Shown here: piece after piece, positions 19,813 through 28,645 of the stretch
How positions within the stretch are numbered: position 1 is the stretch's first letter
Layout: the number at the start of each line of letters is the position of its first letter
Source: Polaribacter sp. ALD11
GTDB taxonomy: Bacteria; Bacteroidota; Bacteroidia; Flavobacteriales; Flavobacteriaceae
Assembly (NCBI RefSeq): GCF_002831685.1
Contig: NZ_CP025119.1
Location: 2,068,001 to 2,132,000, forward strand
DNA: 64,000 nucleotides
Direction: 5' to 3'
The notes under the pieces: generated by a model
Told to the model about the DNA's origin: nothing
Database searches by the model: none
The model's input: the letters and a program-made list of their open reading frames with translations, nothing else
Program-made: the position numbers and the translations under genes

Positions 19813-20475
19813 TTACTCATTCTGAGTTTTAATGTATAAATTATTTGCTATTTTATTTGAAATTGATAATTTCTTGTCTTCAATTAATATTGATAAAGAA
19901 TCATCGAAATCTTCTCTATCTATAATAGTGATGCTTTTACCTAATGTAATCCCTTTTTTATCTAAGAATTGTAAAAATTCTGACGAAGAATCATCTACAC
20001 CAACACAAATTCCACTTTCTCCTTTAGCTAAAGTTGAAAGTAAACTTTTTTCAATCGTTTTTAAATTTCCATCTTTATCTGGAATAGGATCTCCATGAGG
20101 ATCATGTGTTGGAAAACCTAAAAAACTATCTAGTTGGTCTATTAATTTTGAAGATTTTATATGTTCTAATTGTTCGGCAACCTCATGTACCTCATCCCAA
20201 GAAAAATTTAACTTATCTACTAAAAAAACCTCCCATAATCGATGGTTTCTCACAATATTCGCAGCAGATTTTCTACCTAAATCTGTTAATTTAACTCCTT
20301 TGTACTTTTTATAAATAACAACCTTTTTATCAGACAGTTTTTTAATCATGTCTGTTACAGAAGAAGCTTTTGTTGCTAACTGCTCTGCAATAGCATTTGT
20401 ACTAATTCCTTTATTAGTATCTAATTCTAGATAATAAATTGCTTTTAAATAATTTTCTTCAGAAAGCGTAAACAT
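19813..20475 (-). CDS. DtxR/MntR-family metal-dependent transcriptional repressor
   Basis: From the ATG at 20475 the protein is 220 aa; a GTG two codons upstream is also possible. The N-terminal winged helix (SEENYLKAIYYLE, TNAIAEQLATKASSVTDMIKKLSDKKVVIYKKYKGVKLTDLG) is followed by the DtxR dimerisation and metal-binding domain (LWEVFLVDKLNFSWDEVHEVAEQLEHI, FPTHDPHGDPIP). The C-terminus is a FeoA-like SH3 domain (GITLGKSITIIDREDFDDSLSI). In Bacteroidota such proteins respond to iron or manganese. It heads the operon with the ZIP transporter and faces a divergent TonB receptor. The palindrome at 20525-20548 is the likely operator. Confidence 0.94.
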   Translation of the reverse strand: MFTLSEENYLKAIYYLELDTNKGISTNAIAEQLATKASSVTDMIKKLSDKKVVIYKKYKGVKLTDLGRKSAANIVRNHRLWEVFLVDKLNFSWDEVHEVAEQLEHIKSSKLIDQLDSFLGFPTHDPHGDPIPDKDGNLKTIEKSLLSTLAKGESGICVGVDDSSSEFLQFLDKKGITLGKSITIIDREDFDDSLSILIEDKKLSISNKIANNLYIKTQNE

Positions 20476-20493
20476 TTGCACTTATTTAGACAA

Positions 20494-20501
20494 CAAAGAT
20501 A
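20494..20501 (-). promoter_or_regulatory. promoter -7 box (TATCTTTG) of the dtxR-zip operon
   Basis: TATCTTTG fits TAnnTTTG and lies 18 bp before the dtxR-family ATG. The palindrome at 20525-20548 lies about 24 bp further upstream, where the -33 region would be. Confidence 0.6.
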
Positions 20502-20524
20502 TACTTTTTATTTTTATTAAAATA

Positions 20525-20548
20525 TATTTTTAGACAAGTCTAAAAATA
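20525..20548. promoter_or_regulatory. 24-bp palindromic operator candidate for the DtxR-family regulator
   Basis: Two perfect 11-bp arms (TATTTTTAGAC / GTCTAAAAATA) are separated by AA. The site lies in the 127-bp divergent intergenic region and ends 4 bp before the -7 box of the TonB receptor. It also occupies the -33 region of the opposite promoter. Its position next to a DtxR/MntR-type gene and its shape (A/T-rich arms around TAGAC..GTCTA) fit this regulator family. Binding is inferred. Confidence 0.75.
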
Positions 20549-20552
20549 ATAT

Positions 20553-20560
20553 TATATTTG
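20553..20560 (+). promoter_or_regulatory. promoter -7 box (TATATTTG) of the TonB receptor operon
   Basis: TATATTTG fits TAnnTTTG, 42 bp before the receptor ATG and 4 bp downstream of the palindrome. Confidence 0.6.
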
Positions 20561-20602
20561 TCGAAAATTAAAAAAATATATTTATTAAAATATTAATTAG
20601 TC

Positions 20603-22903
20603 ATGAGGAAAATACTATTTTTAGCAGTAATAGGAATATCAAACTTTTTATCTGCACAGAGTCAACAAGTCACTATTTCTGGTATTGTAAAAAACAACGG
20701 AAACCCTATCCCTTTTGTAAGTATATATGTAAAAGGAGGAAACCAAGGAACAAGTACAGACTATAATGGCAAGTACGAAATAACATTATCTACAGGAAAA
20801 ATTACACTTATTGCACAAGCACAAGGATTTAAATCTTCTAGAAAAGAGCTAACTCTTTTAAAAAACTCTAATAAAGTTGTAGATTTTACACTCGAAGAAG
20901 GTAATGTAGTGTTAGACGAAATCGTAGTCACAGGAACTCGTACAGAAAAACGTAGAACAGATTCTCCAGTAATTGTGAATTTAATAACTAGCAAAACATT
21001 AGAGCAAGTAACCGCAACAGATCTTTCGGAAGGATTACGTTTTCAACCAGGATTGCGTGTTGAAGTAGATTGCCAAACGTGTAATTATAGTCAGATTAGA
21101 ATGAATGGTTTACAAGGTGGTTATTCTCAAGTTCTTATAAACGGACGGGCAATTTTTAGCCCACTTACAGGTTTATATGGTTTAGAACAAATTCCAGTAA
21201 ATATGATAGACCGAATAGAAGTAATTCGTGGAGGCGTTTCTGCTTTATATGGCTCTAGCGCAATTGGTGGAACTGTAAATGTAATTACAAAACTACCAAA
21301 GAAAAACGGATATAGCTTTAGCTACGGTTATCAAAATATCGATGGATCTGATCAAAATTTGATCAGTGGAAATGCAACAGTTGTTAATGAAGAAAGAAGC
21401 GCTGGTGTTAATTTCTTTATAAACAATCGAACAAGAGAGGCTTATGATGCTAATGGAGATAATTATTCTGAACTACCAGCATTAAAGGACAATACTTTTG
21501 GAGTAAATGCTTTCTATTTACCAACAGAAAACTCGAAGTTAGAAGCTAGTTTTAGCAGTCTTTATGAGTACCGATTTGGTGGAGAAATTGTTGATAAACC
21601 AGCATTTTTGGCAAACCAATCTGAGGAAAGAACGCACAACGTAAAAATGGGAAGTTTAGATTATCAAATAAATTTTGAAAGAAGTTCGCTTATTTTCTAT
21701 TACGGTGGTCAACGAACTGATCGTGATCATTACACAGGTATTATTCCAGATGATGCAACAGAAAAACAAGAATTTTTCGCTGCGCCTCCTTACGGAATTT
21801 CAGAGGTTGTTACACATCAAGGTGGAACGCAATTCAATTATGGTTTTGATAAGTTTTTAGGCGGAAAAACAGTTCTTACAGGTGGTTTAGAATATATGTA
21901 TGATGATGTTTTAGATGAAATCGAGTCATACAATTATCTTATCGATCAAACTACAAAGACGTTAGGCGCTTTTGTACAAAATGATTGGGATATTTCAGAA
22001 AAAGTGAACTTTCTAACGGGTTTCCGTATCGACAAGCACAACTTGGTAGAGCACGCAATTTTTAGTCCTAGAGTATCACTTTTGTATAAATTAAAAGAAA
22101 CAACACAGTTTCGTTTAGGTTGGGGTACTGGTTTTAGAGCACCACAAGCTTTTGATACCGATTTACATATTGCTTTTGCAGGTGGTGGCGTTTCTAGAAT
22201 TTCTTTAGCTGATGATTTAATTGAAGAACGTTCTAATAGTTATACCGCTTCTGTAAATTATGATAAAGCAACAGAGCACTTTATTGCTGGTTTTACAGTT
22301 GAAGGTTTTTATACCCATTTAGATGATGCATTTTATCAATTTCCTTTAGGTAAAGATCAATTTGGAGAGCGTTTTGAAAAAAGAAATGGAAGTGGAGCTA
22401 CAGTGAAAGGAATCACTTTAGAGACACGTGCAAATTTTGACTATGTGGTAGAATTAGAAGCAGGTTTTACAGTACAGTCTAGTTTATTTGATGATAGTGT
22501 AGAAAATATTGAAGGCTTACCTTTAAAAAGAGAATTTTTACGTACTCCAAATAATTATGGTTACGCAACACTTACTTACACACCAATTAAAAAATTAGCA
22601 ATTAGTGCAAACTTATTATATACTGGTAAAATGGATATTATTCACTTTGCTGGAGGCAATACAGGACAAACTGTAGATGAATATGATGTTACACCAAACT
22701 TTACGGAATTAAGTTTACGTGGAAGCTATACTTTTGAAATGGAAAAATTAAAAACAGGATTTGAACTTTTTGGTGGGATAAAAAATGTAACCGATAGCTA
22801 TCAAAATGATTTTGATACTGGTAAAAACCGTGATAGTAATTATGTATATGGTCCAGCAGCGCCACGTACATATTTTGTAGGAGTAAAAATTAGTTCACTA
22901 TAA
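20603..22903 (+). CDS. TonB-dependent receptor, probably metal or metallophore related
   Basis: The 766-aa outer-membrane receptor has a signal peptide (MRKILFLAVIGISNFLSAQS) and an N-terminal CarboxypepD_reg-like domain (ISGIVKNNGNPIPFVSIYV). The TonB box/plug region follows (VLDEIVVTGTRTEKRR, then INGRAIFSPLTGLYGLEQIP and RIEVIRGGVSALYGSSAIGG), and then a 22-strand-type barrel ending in an aromatic strand (TYFVGVKISSL). The plug contains an unusual CQTC pair. The divergent DtxR-family repressor, ZIP transporter and operator suggest uptake of a metal or its chelate. A thioredoxin-like gene follows 4 bp later. The substrate is not determinable from sequence. Confidence 0.92.
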   Translation: MRKILFLAVIGISNFLSAQSQQVTISGIVKNNGNPIPFVSIYVKGGNQGTSTDYNGKYEITLSTGKITLIAQAQGFKSSRKELTLLKNSNKVVDFTLEEGNVVLDEIVVTGTRTEKRRTDSPVIVNLITSKTLEQVTATDLSEGLRFQPGLRVEVDCQTCNYSQIRMNGLQGGYSQVLINGRAIFSPLTGLYGLEQIPVNMIDRIEVIRGGVSALYGSSAIGGTVNVITKLPKKNGYSFSYGYQNIDGSDQNLISGNATVVNEERSAGVNFFINNRTREAYDANGDNYSELPALKDNTFGVNAFYLPTENSKLEASFSSLYEYRFGGEIVDKPAFLANQSEERTHNVKMGSLDYQINFERSSLIFYYGGQRTDRDHYTGIIPDDATEKQEFFAAPPYGISEVVTHQGGTQFNYGFDKFLGGKTVLTGGLEYMYDDVLDEIESYNYLIDQTTKTLGAFVQNDWDISEKVNFLTGFRIDKHNLVEHAIFSPRVSLLYKLKETTQFRLGWGTGFRAPQAFDTDLHIAFAGGGVSRISLADDLIEERSNSYTASVNYDKATEHFIAGFTVEGFYTHLDDAFYQFPLGKDQFGERFEKRNGSGATVKGITLETRANFDYVVELEAGFTVQSSLFDDSVENIEGLPLKREFLRTPNNYGYATLTYTPIKKLAISANLLYTGKMDIIHFAGGNTGQTVDEYDVTPNFTELSLRGSYTFEMEKLKTGFELFGGIKNVTDSYQNDFDTGKNRDSNYVYGPAAPRTYFVGVKISSL

Positions 22904-22907
22904 TATT

Positions 22908-23387
22908 TTGAAATTGACAAAATTATTTATTTTAAGTCTGTTTGTTTTATTAATAACTAACACCGCTTTTTCACAAAATGAAAAAGCGGTTAGTTGGTTA
23001 AGTTTTCAGCAATTAGAAGATTCACTTTTAATAAAACCTAAAAAAGTTTTTATTGATTTCTATGCAGACTGGTGCAGTCTTTGTATTAAAATGCAGCAGG
23101 ATGTTTTTACAGATAAAAAAGTGATAGCACTTTTAAAAAAAGAATTCTATGCCGTAAAAATGGATGCAGAAACAAAAGATACAATTACATTCGGAGGTCA
23201 AAAATTTATTAATGAACGCATCAATAAAAGAAACCCAATACATCAAATTCCTTTATTAATGGCAAGAAAAAAGAACAAACCATTTTCTTTACCAGCAATT
23301 GTTTTGATGGATAAAAATTTTAAACCAACAGCTAGATATTTTCAATATTTAAATGTTGAACAGCTTATTAAAGTTTTATCGCAATAA
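22908..23387 (+). CDS. exported thioredoxin-like protein
   Basis: The 159-aa protein has a signal peptide (LFILSLFVLLITNTAFS) and a thioredoxin fold with DFYADWCSLC, the redox Cys pair being C56 and C59. The cis-Pro region is in SLPAIVLMDKNF. The periplasm is its likely location. It begins with TTG 4 bp after the receptor stop codon, so it is in the receptor operon and translationally coupled. It may keep thiols of the receptor or its metal ligand reduced; note the CQTC motif in the receptor plug. That role is inference. Confidence 0.85.
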   Translation: MKLTKLFILSLFVLLITNTAFSQNEKAVSWLSFQQLEDSLLIKPKKVFIDFYADWCSLCIKMQQDVFTDKKVIALLKKEFYAVKMDAETKDTITFGGQKFINERINKRNPIHQIPLLMARKKNKPFSLPAIVLMDKNFKPTARYFQYLNVEQLIKVLSQ

Positions 23388-23507
23388 AAAAAATAATTGC
23401 CTACCCAACAACTACAATTTTAAACATAAATTCTGAAAGAGATGCACAAGAAGTAGTGGCTTTACAATAGTAAAAAGATGCAACGTAAGTGTTAACTACC
23501 TATAAAA

Positions 23508-24047
23508 TTAATTTTCCCAAATTCTTTGGTTGCTAGATCTACCACCAAAACTATACACTAAACCTGCAGAAGGGTAAATATGAGATTTCTGACTTTCGAA
23601 TCTAGATTCAGAAAATTTATACATTAATTGCAGATTTAAACCATAGTTAGCGTTAAACCAAAAAGTAGATCCTGCACCAAAATTTAAGGTTGGTGTAAAC
23701 CGCACTGCATCTATAAAACTACCTCCAATTAAAATATAAGGAACCACATTATCTCTAGAAGTACCGAAATCATAACGTAAAGCTCCATCAAAAGTGGTGT
23801 ATTTTTGGTTATCACCAACTGCTGTTGCAAAACCAGCATCTAAAACTAAACTTTTAAAGATATATCTAGAAACATTAAATCGAGGAGACTGATATGCCAG
23901 TTGACCACCAACAACTCTACCATCTTGTAAAGAGTATTTTGCACCTGCAATACTAATTCCTGCAGTCCATTTTTGCACTTCGCTTTGAGCCTTTATTTGA
24001 ATTGTAAAAACAAATAGAAAGAATATAATTAGGGCTTTAATTTTCAT
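23508..24047 (-). CDS. outer-membrane beta-barrel protein of unknown function
   Basis: The 179-aa protein has a signal peptide (MKIKALIIFFLFVFTIQIKA) followed by alternating hydrophobic/polar beta strands (LVLDAGFATAVGD, VVPYILIGGSFID, FWFNANYGLNLQLMYKF, IYPSAGLVYSFGG). It resembles the barrel half of OmpA-type proteins, such as the one at 12973-14340, without a peptidoglycan-binding domain. It is single, divergent from mfd. No specific function is supportable. Confidence 0.7.
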   Translation of the reverse strand: MKIKALIIFFLFVFTIQIKAQSEVQKWTAGISIAGAKYSLQDGRVVGGQLAYQSPRFNVSRYIFKSLVLDAGFATAVGDNQKYTTFDGALRYDFGTSRDNVVPYILIGGSFIDAVRFTPTLNFGAGSTFWFNANYGLNLQLMYKFSESRFESQKSHIYPSAGLVYSFGGRSSNQRIWEN

Positions 24048-24149
24048 ATTTATAGGTAGTTAGTTGAATAATAAGAACTAATAATGGGTAAATATATTGT
24101 AATCTTTAATAAAACAAAACAGTTAATGGGTTTTTATTGATTTACATCT

Positions 24150-24157
24150 TACATTTG
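24150..24157 (+). promoter_or_regulatory. promoter -7 box (TACATTTG) of mfd
   Basis: TACATTTG fits TAnnTTTG and ends 16 bp before the TTG start of mfd. Confidence 0.55.
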
Positions 24158-24173
24158 CACAAAACTTAGCACG

Positions 24174-27100
24174 TTGAGCAAGCAGAACATTGTAAATCAA
24201 TATCAAACATCTGAGAACGTTTCGCAGATTATTACACAGCTTCAACAAGAACAAAACCATTTTCAAATATCTAATTTGGTGGGTTCTTCGTTGTCTTTTG
24301 TTGTTTCAGAAACTTTTAAAAAAGCAGATAAGCCCTACCTTTTAATTTTTAATGATAAGGAAGAAGCTGCTTATTATTTAAATGATTTAGAGCAGCTTTT
24401 AGGAGAAAAAAATGTACTTTTTTACCCGGGTTCTTACCGAAGGCCTTATCAAATTGAAGAAACCGACAATGCGAATGTTTTATTGCGTTCTGAAGTTTTA
24501 AACAGAATCAACTCTAGAAAAAAACCTGCTGTAATTGTAACGTATCCAACGGCTCTTTTTGAGAAAGTAGTAACAAAAAAAGAGTTAGAAAAAAACACGT
24601 TAAAAGTTGCTGTTGGTGAAAGCTTATCGTTAGATTTTGTGAACGAAGTTTTATTTGAATACAAATTTAGACGTGTAGATTTTGTTACAGAACCAGGAGA
24701 TTTCTCCGTACGTGGAGGAATTATTGATGTATTTTCATTTTCTAATGATGAACCCTACAGAATTGAATTTTTTGGAGATGAGATCGATAGTATTCGTTCT
24801 TTTGATGTAGAAACTCAACTTTCTAAAGAGAAATTGAAAAAGGTTTCTGTAATGCCAAATGTTGAAAATAAAACATTGCAAGAAAATAGAGAGAGCTTCT
24901 TAAAATACATCTCACCTAAAACAGTAATATTCACTAAAAACAGGAATTTATTAGTTGGTAATTTAGATAAATTCTTCGAAAAGGCAGAAGAAGCGTTTCA
25001 TGATTTATCTAAAGAAATAAACCATTCAAAACCTTCTGAACTTTTTTGTGATGGTGCCTTTATAGAAAATCAATTACAAGATTTTACGTTGGTTGACGTA
25101 GGAAGTCAAGATCAGAAAGATTCAAAAATTATTTTCAACACGATTCCACAGCCTTCTTTTAACAAGCAATTTAATTTATTAATTGATAATTTAACGGAAT
25201 ATCACAAAGGAGGTTTCACCAATTATATATTCTGCGCTAACGAGCAACAAGCACAACGTTTTCATGATATTTTCGATGACTCTGAACAAGAAGTGCATTA
25301 TGAAACTGTTGTCTTTCCTTTATATCAAGGTTTTGTAGATGTAGATAATAAATTGGTTTGTTATACAGATCATCAAATCTTCGAACGTTACCATAAATTC
25401 AGATTGAAGAACGGCTACGCTAAAAAGCAAGCAATCACACTTCAAGAATTAAACAAATTAGAAATTGGAGATTATGTAACCCACATGGATCATGGAATTG
25501 GAAAATTTGGTGGTTTACAAAAAATAGATGTTCAAGGAAAAAAACAAGAAGCTATTAAATTGGCTTATGGGGAAAGAGATATCTTATATGTAAGTATTCA
25601 CTCTTTACACAAGATTTCTAAATTCAATGGAAAAGATGGCAAACCTCCTAAAATATACAAATTAGGTTCTGGTGCTTGGAAGAAAATCAAACAAAAAACA
25701 AAAGCAAGAGTTAAACATGTTGCATTTAATTTAATTCAATTATACGCGAAAAGAAAGCTTCAAAAAGGTTTTGCATTTGGGCCAGATACTCATATACAGC
25801 ATGAATTAGAAGGAAGTTTTATGTATGAAGACACGCCAGATCAATTTACTTCTACACAAGATGTAAAAAACGATATGGAAAAAGAACAACCCATGGATAG
25901 ATTGGTCTGTGGTGATGTTGGTTTTGGTAAAACAGAAGTTGCAGTAAGAGCAGCTTTTAAAGCGGTAGACAATGGAAAGCAAGTCGCAATTTTAGTACCC
26001 ACAACTATATTGGCTTTTCAGCATTACAAAACTTTTACAGAAAGGTTAAAAGACTTCCCTATTAAGATTGATTATTTAAATAGGTTTAGAACTGCAAAAC
26101 AAAAAACAGAAGCCATAAATGGTGTAAATGATGGCTCTGTAGATATTATTATTGGTACGCATCAATTAACAAATCAGCGTATAAAATTTAAAGATTTAGG
26201 ATTATTAATTATTGATGAAGAACAGAAATTTGGTGTTGCTGTAAAAGATAAATTAAAAACCTTAAAAGAAAATGTAGACACATTAACGCTAACTGCAACT
26301 CCAATTCCTAGAACGTTACAATTTAGTTTAATGGCAGCAAGAGATTTGTCTGTAATTAAAACACCACCACCAAACAGACACCCAATAGAAAGTAATGTGA
26401 TTCGTTTTGGCGAAGAAACAATTAGAGATGCCATTTCTTATGAAATTTCTAGAGGAGGACAAGTTTTCTTCATTCATAATAGAATAGAAAATATAAAAGA
26501 AGTTGCAGGCTTAATCCAAAGATTAGTTCCTACTGCTAAGGTTGGCATTGGCCACGGACAAATGGAAGGTAAAAAACTAGAGGGATTAATGCTCAGTTTT
26601 ATGAATAATGAATTTGATGTCTTGGTTTCTACCACCATTATAGAAAGTGGTTTAGATGTACCCAATGCAAATACTATTTTTATTAATAATGCGAATAATT
26701 TCGGACTTTCCGATTTGCACCAAATGCGTGGTAGAGTTGGGCGATCTAATAAAAAAGCATTCTGTTATTTTATAACACCACCGTATCATATGATGACGGA
26801 TGATGCTAGAAAACGTATCGAAGCATTGGTACTGTTCTCTGATTTAGGAAGCGGAATTAACATTGCTATGAAAGATTTAGAAATTCGTGGTGCTGGAGAT
26901 TTATTAGGTGGTGAACAGAGTGGTTTTATAAATGATATTGGGTTTGACACCTATCAAAAAATATTACAAGAAGCCATTGAAGAATTAAAGGAAAATGAAT
27001 TTAAAGACTTATACCCAACAGACAATACGAAGCCAAAAGAATTTGTAAAAGAAGTAACTATAGATACTGATTTTGAAATTTTATTTCCAGATGATTATGT

Positions 27101-27503
27101 AAATTCTGTTACAGAACGCTTGAGCTTATATAACAAATTATCTGATTTGGAAGGCGAAAAAGAACTACAGGTTTTTGAATCAGAAATTATAGATCGTTTT
27201 GGCGAAATACCTAATGAAGTGAATGATTTATTAGATTCGGTAAGAATTAAATGGTTGGCAAAAGAATTAGGTTTAGAGAAAATTATTCTAAAACAAAAAA
27301 GAATGATTGGTTATTTTGTTGAGAATCAACAAAGTGATTTTTACCAAACAGAAGCATTTTCTAGAATGTTAAAATACGTTCAAAACAACGGTAAAAGCTG
27401 TGTAATGAAAGAGAAAGAAACTAAAAATGGCTTGCGTTTATTAATCACTTTTATTAGAATCGACAGCGTAAAAACGGCCTTAAATATTTTACAAAAAATA
27501 TAG
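24174..27503 (+). CDS. mfd: transcription-repair coupling factor
   Basis: Mfd removes stalled RNA polymerase from damaged DNA and recruits UvrA. The 1109-aa protein has the UvrB-homology N-terminal region (FYPGSYRRPYQIEE, VTEPGDFSVRGGIIDVFSFS) and the RNA-polymerase-interacting domain (GDYVTHMDHGIGKFGGL). Helicase motifs are GDVGFGKTE (about residue 580), IIDEEQKFGV (about 680), TATPIPRTLQ and QMRGRVGRSNK. The TRCF domain lies at the C-terminus. The start is TTG, with a promoter box just upstream. Length and motif order are standard. Confidence 0.97.
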   Translation: MSKQNIVNQYQTSENVSQIITQLQQEQNHFQISNLVGSSLSFVVSETFKKADKPYLLIFNDKEEAAYYLNDLEQLLGEKNVLFYPGSYRRPYQIEETDNANVLLRSEVLNRINSRKKPAVIVTYPTALFEKVVTKKELEKNTLKVAVGESLSLDFVNEVLFEYKFRRVDFVTEPGDFSVRGGIIDVFSFSNDEPYRIEFFGDEIDSIRSFDVETQLSKEKLKKVSVMPNVENKTLQENRESFLKYISPKTVIFTKNRNLLVGNLDKFFEKAEEAFHDLSKEINHSKPSELFCDGAFIENQLQDFTLVDVGSQDQKDSKIIFNTIPQPSFNKQFNLLIDNLTEYHKGGFTNYIFCANEQQAQRFHDIFDDSEQEVHYETVVFPLYQGFVDVDNKLVCYTDHQIFERYHKFRLKNGYAKKQAITLQELNKLEIGDYVTHMDHGIGKFGGLQKIDVQGKKQEAIKLAYGERDILYVSIHSLHKISKFNGKDGKPPKIYKLGSGAWKKIKQKTKARVKHVAFNLIQLYAKRKLQKGFAFGPDTHIQHELEGSFMYEDTPDQFTSTQDVKNDMEKEQPMDRLVCGDVGFGKTEVAVRAAFKAVDNGKQVAILVPTTILAFQHYKTFTERLKDFPIKIDYLNRFRTAKQKTEAINGVNDGSVDIIIGTHQLTNQRIKFKDLGLLIIDEEQKFGVAVKDKLKTLKENVDTLTLTATPIPRTLQFSLMAARDLSVIKTPPPNRHPIESNVIRFGEETIRDAISYEISRGGQVFFIHNRIENIKEVAGLIQRLVPTAKVGIGHGQMEGKKLEGLMLSFMNNEFDVLVSTTIIESGLDVPNANTIFINNANNFGLSDLHQMRGRVGRSNKKAFCYFITPPYHMMTDDARKRIEALVLFSDLGSGINIAMKDLEIRGAGDLLGGEQSGFINDIGFDTYQKILQEAIEELKENEFKDLYPTDNTKPKEFVKEVTIDTDFEILFPDDYVNSVTERLSLYNKLSDLEGEKELQVFESEIIDRFGEIPNEVNDLLDSVRIKWLAKELGLEKIILKQKRMIGYFVENQQSDFYQTEAFSRMLKYVQNNGKSCVMKEKETKNGLRLLITFIRIDSVKTALNILQKI

Positions 27504-27514
27504 ATTACTTTGTC

Positions 27515-27581
27515 TGTTTGAGCGCAGTCGAGAGCTTATTCTTTAACATAAAATAAAACCTTAACTGCGCTCGAGCAAACA
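27515..27581. repeat. REP-like inverted repeat with GAGCGCAGTCGAG core
   Basis: TGTTTGAGCGCAGTCGAG faces ACTGCGCTCGAGCAAACA across about 31 bp of AT-rich DNA. The 8-bp core AGCGCAGT / ACTGCGCT is perfect, and the outer TGTTTG / CAAACA also pair. It sits between mfd and the EamA gene. Related GAGCGCAGTCGA palindromes are, to my knowledge, scattered between genes in many flavobacterial genomes. It may also stop mfd transcription. Confidence 0.65.
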
Positions 27582-27593
27582 TTTTTACAATCA

Positions 27594-28451
27594 ATGGAAA
27601 ACTCACACACAAAGAATTTATCGGTTTTACTGCTAGCAACACTCTTTATAAGTACGTCTGGTGTTTTAGGTAGATATATACAATTAGCCCCAGAAGCCAT
27701 TATTTTGTGTCGGGCTTTTTTAGCTGCAATTTTCATCTTTATTTTCTGTAAATTTAAGAAGGTTGACTTAAAAATAAAATCTAAAAAAGACACTATTTCT
27801 TTTATCTTTAGCGGCTTTTTAATGGGCGCACATTGGGTTACTTATTTCTACGCTTTAAAACTATCTAATGTAGCTTTAGGTATGCTGTCTTTATATACTT
27901 TTCCTGTAATAACAGCTTTTTTAGAACCTTTTTTTATTAAACAAAGAATAAACACAGTTCATATTTTTTTAGCAATTTTAGTCTTAATTGGTGTTTATAT
28001 TTTAGTGCCAGAATTCTCTTTAGAAAACAATCAATTACAAGGTGTTTTGTTTGGTATTCTTTCTGCTTTCTTTTATGCTCTTCGTAATTTAATGGTAAAA
28101 GAACATGTAAAAAATTACAATGGCAGTATGCTAATGTTTTATCAAATGATTGTTATAAGTGTATTGCTTATTCCTGTTTTATTTTTTGCTGATTTTTCTA
28201 ATGTGCAAAGTCAATTACCTTTATTAGTTTTAGTAGCTTTATTAACTACCGCAGTTGGCCATACAATGATGGTAAACTCTTTAAAACATTTTTCTGCTGC
28301 TACAGCAAGTATAATTAGTAGTGTGCAACCTATTTTTGGAATTATAATCGCATACTTTTTCGTACATGAAATTCCGCATTTTAATACTTTTATTGGTGGA
28401 AGTTTAATTTTATTGACGGTTGTTATTGAGAGCATTAGAAGTAAAAAGTAA
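27594..28451 (+). CDS. EamA/DMT-family permease
   Basis: The 285-aa protein has ten predicted membrane helices in two EamA repeats (first LLATLFISTSGVLGRYIQL, second LQGVLFGILSAFFYALRNLM). Drug/metabolite transporter family members export or import small metabolites; nothing here reveals the substrate. It follows mfd by 90 bp, across the REP-like repeat, and is convergent with the 355-aa gene downstream. Confidence 0.88.
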   Translation: MENSHTKNLSVLLLATLFISTSGVLGRYIQLAPEAIILCRAFLAAIFIFIFCKFKKVDLKIKSKKDTISFIFSGFLMGAHWVTYFYALKLSNVALGMLSLYTFPVITAFLEPFFIKQRINTVHIFLAILVLIGVYILVPEFSLENNQLQGVLFGILSAFFYALRNLMVKEHVKNYNGSMLMFYQMIVISVLLIPVLFFADFSNVQSQLPLLVLVALLTTAVGHTMMVNSLKHFSAATASIISSVQPIFGIIIAYFFVHEIPHFNTFIGGSLILLTVVIESIRSKK

Positions 28452-28498
28452 ATTTACCTTCTATAATATATTGAAACAACAAATTACTAACAAACAAG

Positions 28499-28570
28499 TA
28501 TAGCCCTGATTGAAACGGCATCCTTTTTGTTTTTCACAAAAAGATATAGTGGAAAGCAGGAAATAGCTTC
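28499..28570 (+). ncRNA. Flavo-1-like structured RNA, copy 2
   Basis: This copy is identical to the copy at 2733-2804 in 71 of 72 positions, again on the plus strand and again between convergent genes (EamA permease and the 355-aa protein). Identity with the Flavo-1 motif is from memory. Conservation stops sharply at both ends of the 72 nt. Confidence 0.65.
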
Positions 28571-28645
28571 AAAAAACATCTCCTTTAAAAATTACGATTC
28601 CTACTTTTACAGTAATGATCAAAAAGTCTTTAAAAAAAAGGCATG

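Noticed and set aside
23395..23464. Short coding-like stretch (YPTTTILNINSERDAQEVVA) after the thioredoxin-like gene
   Set aside because: It is only about 23 codons with no start and a stop at both ends. It could be a trace of a lost thioredoxin-like gene end, but this cannot be supported.
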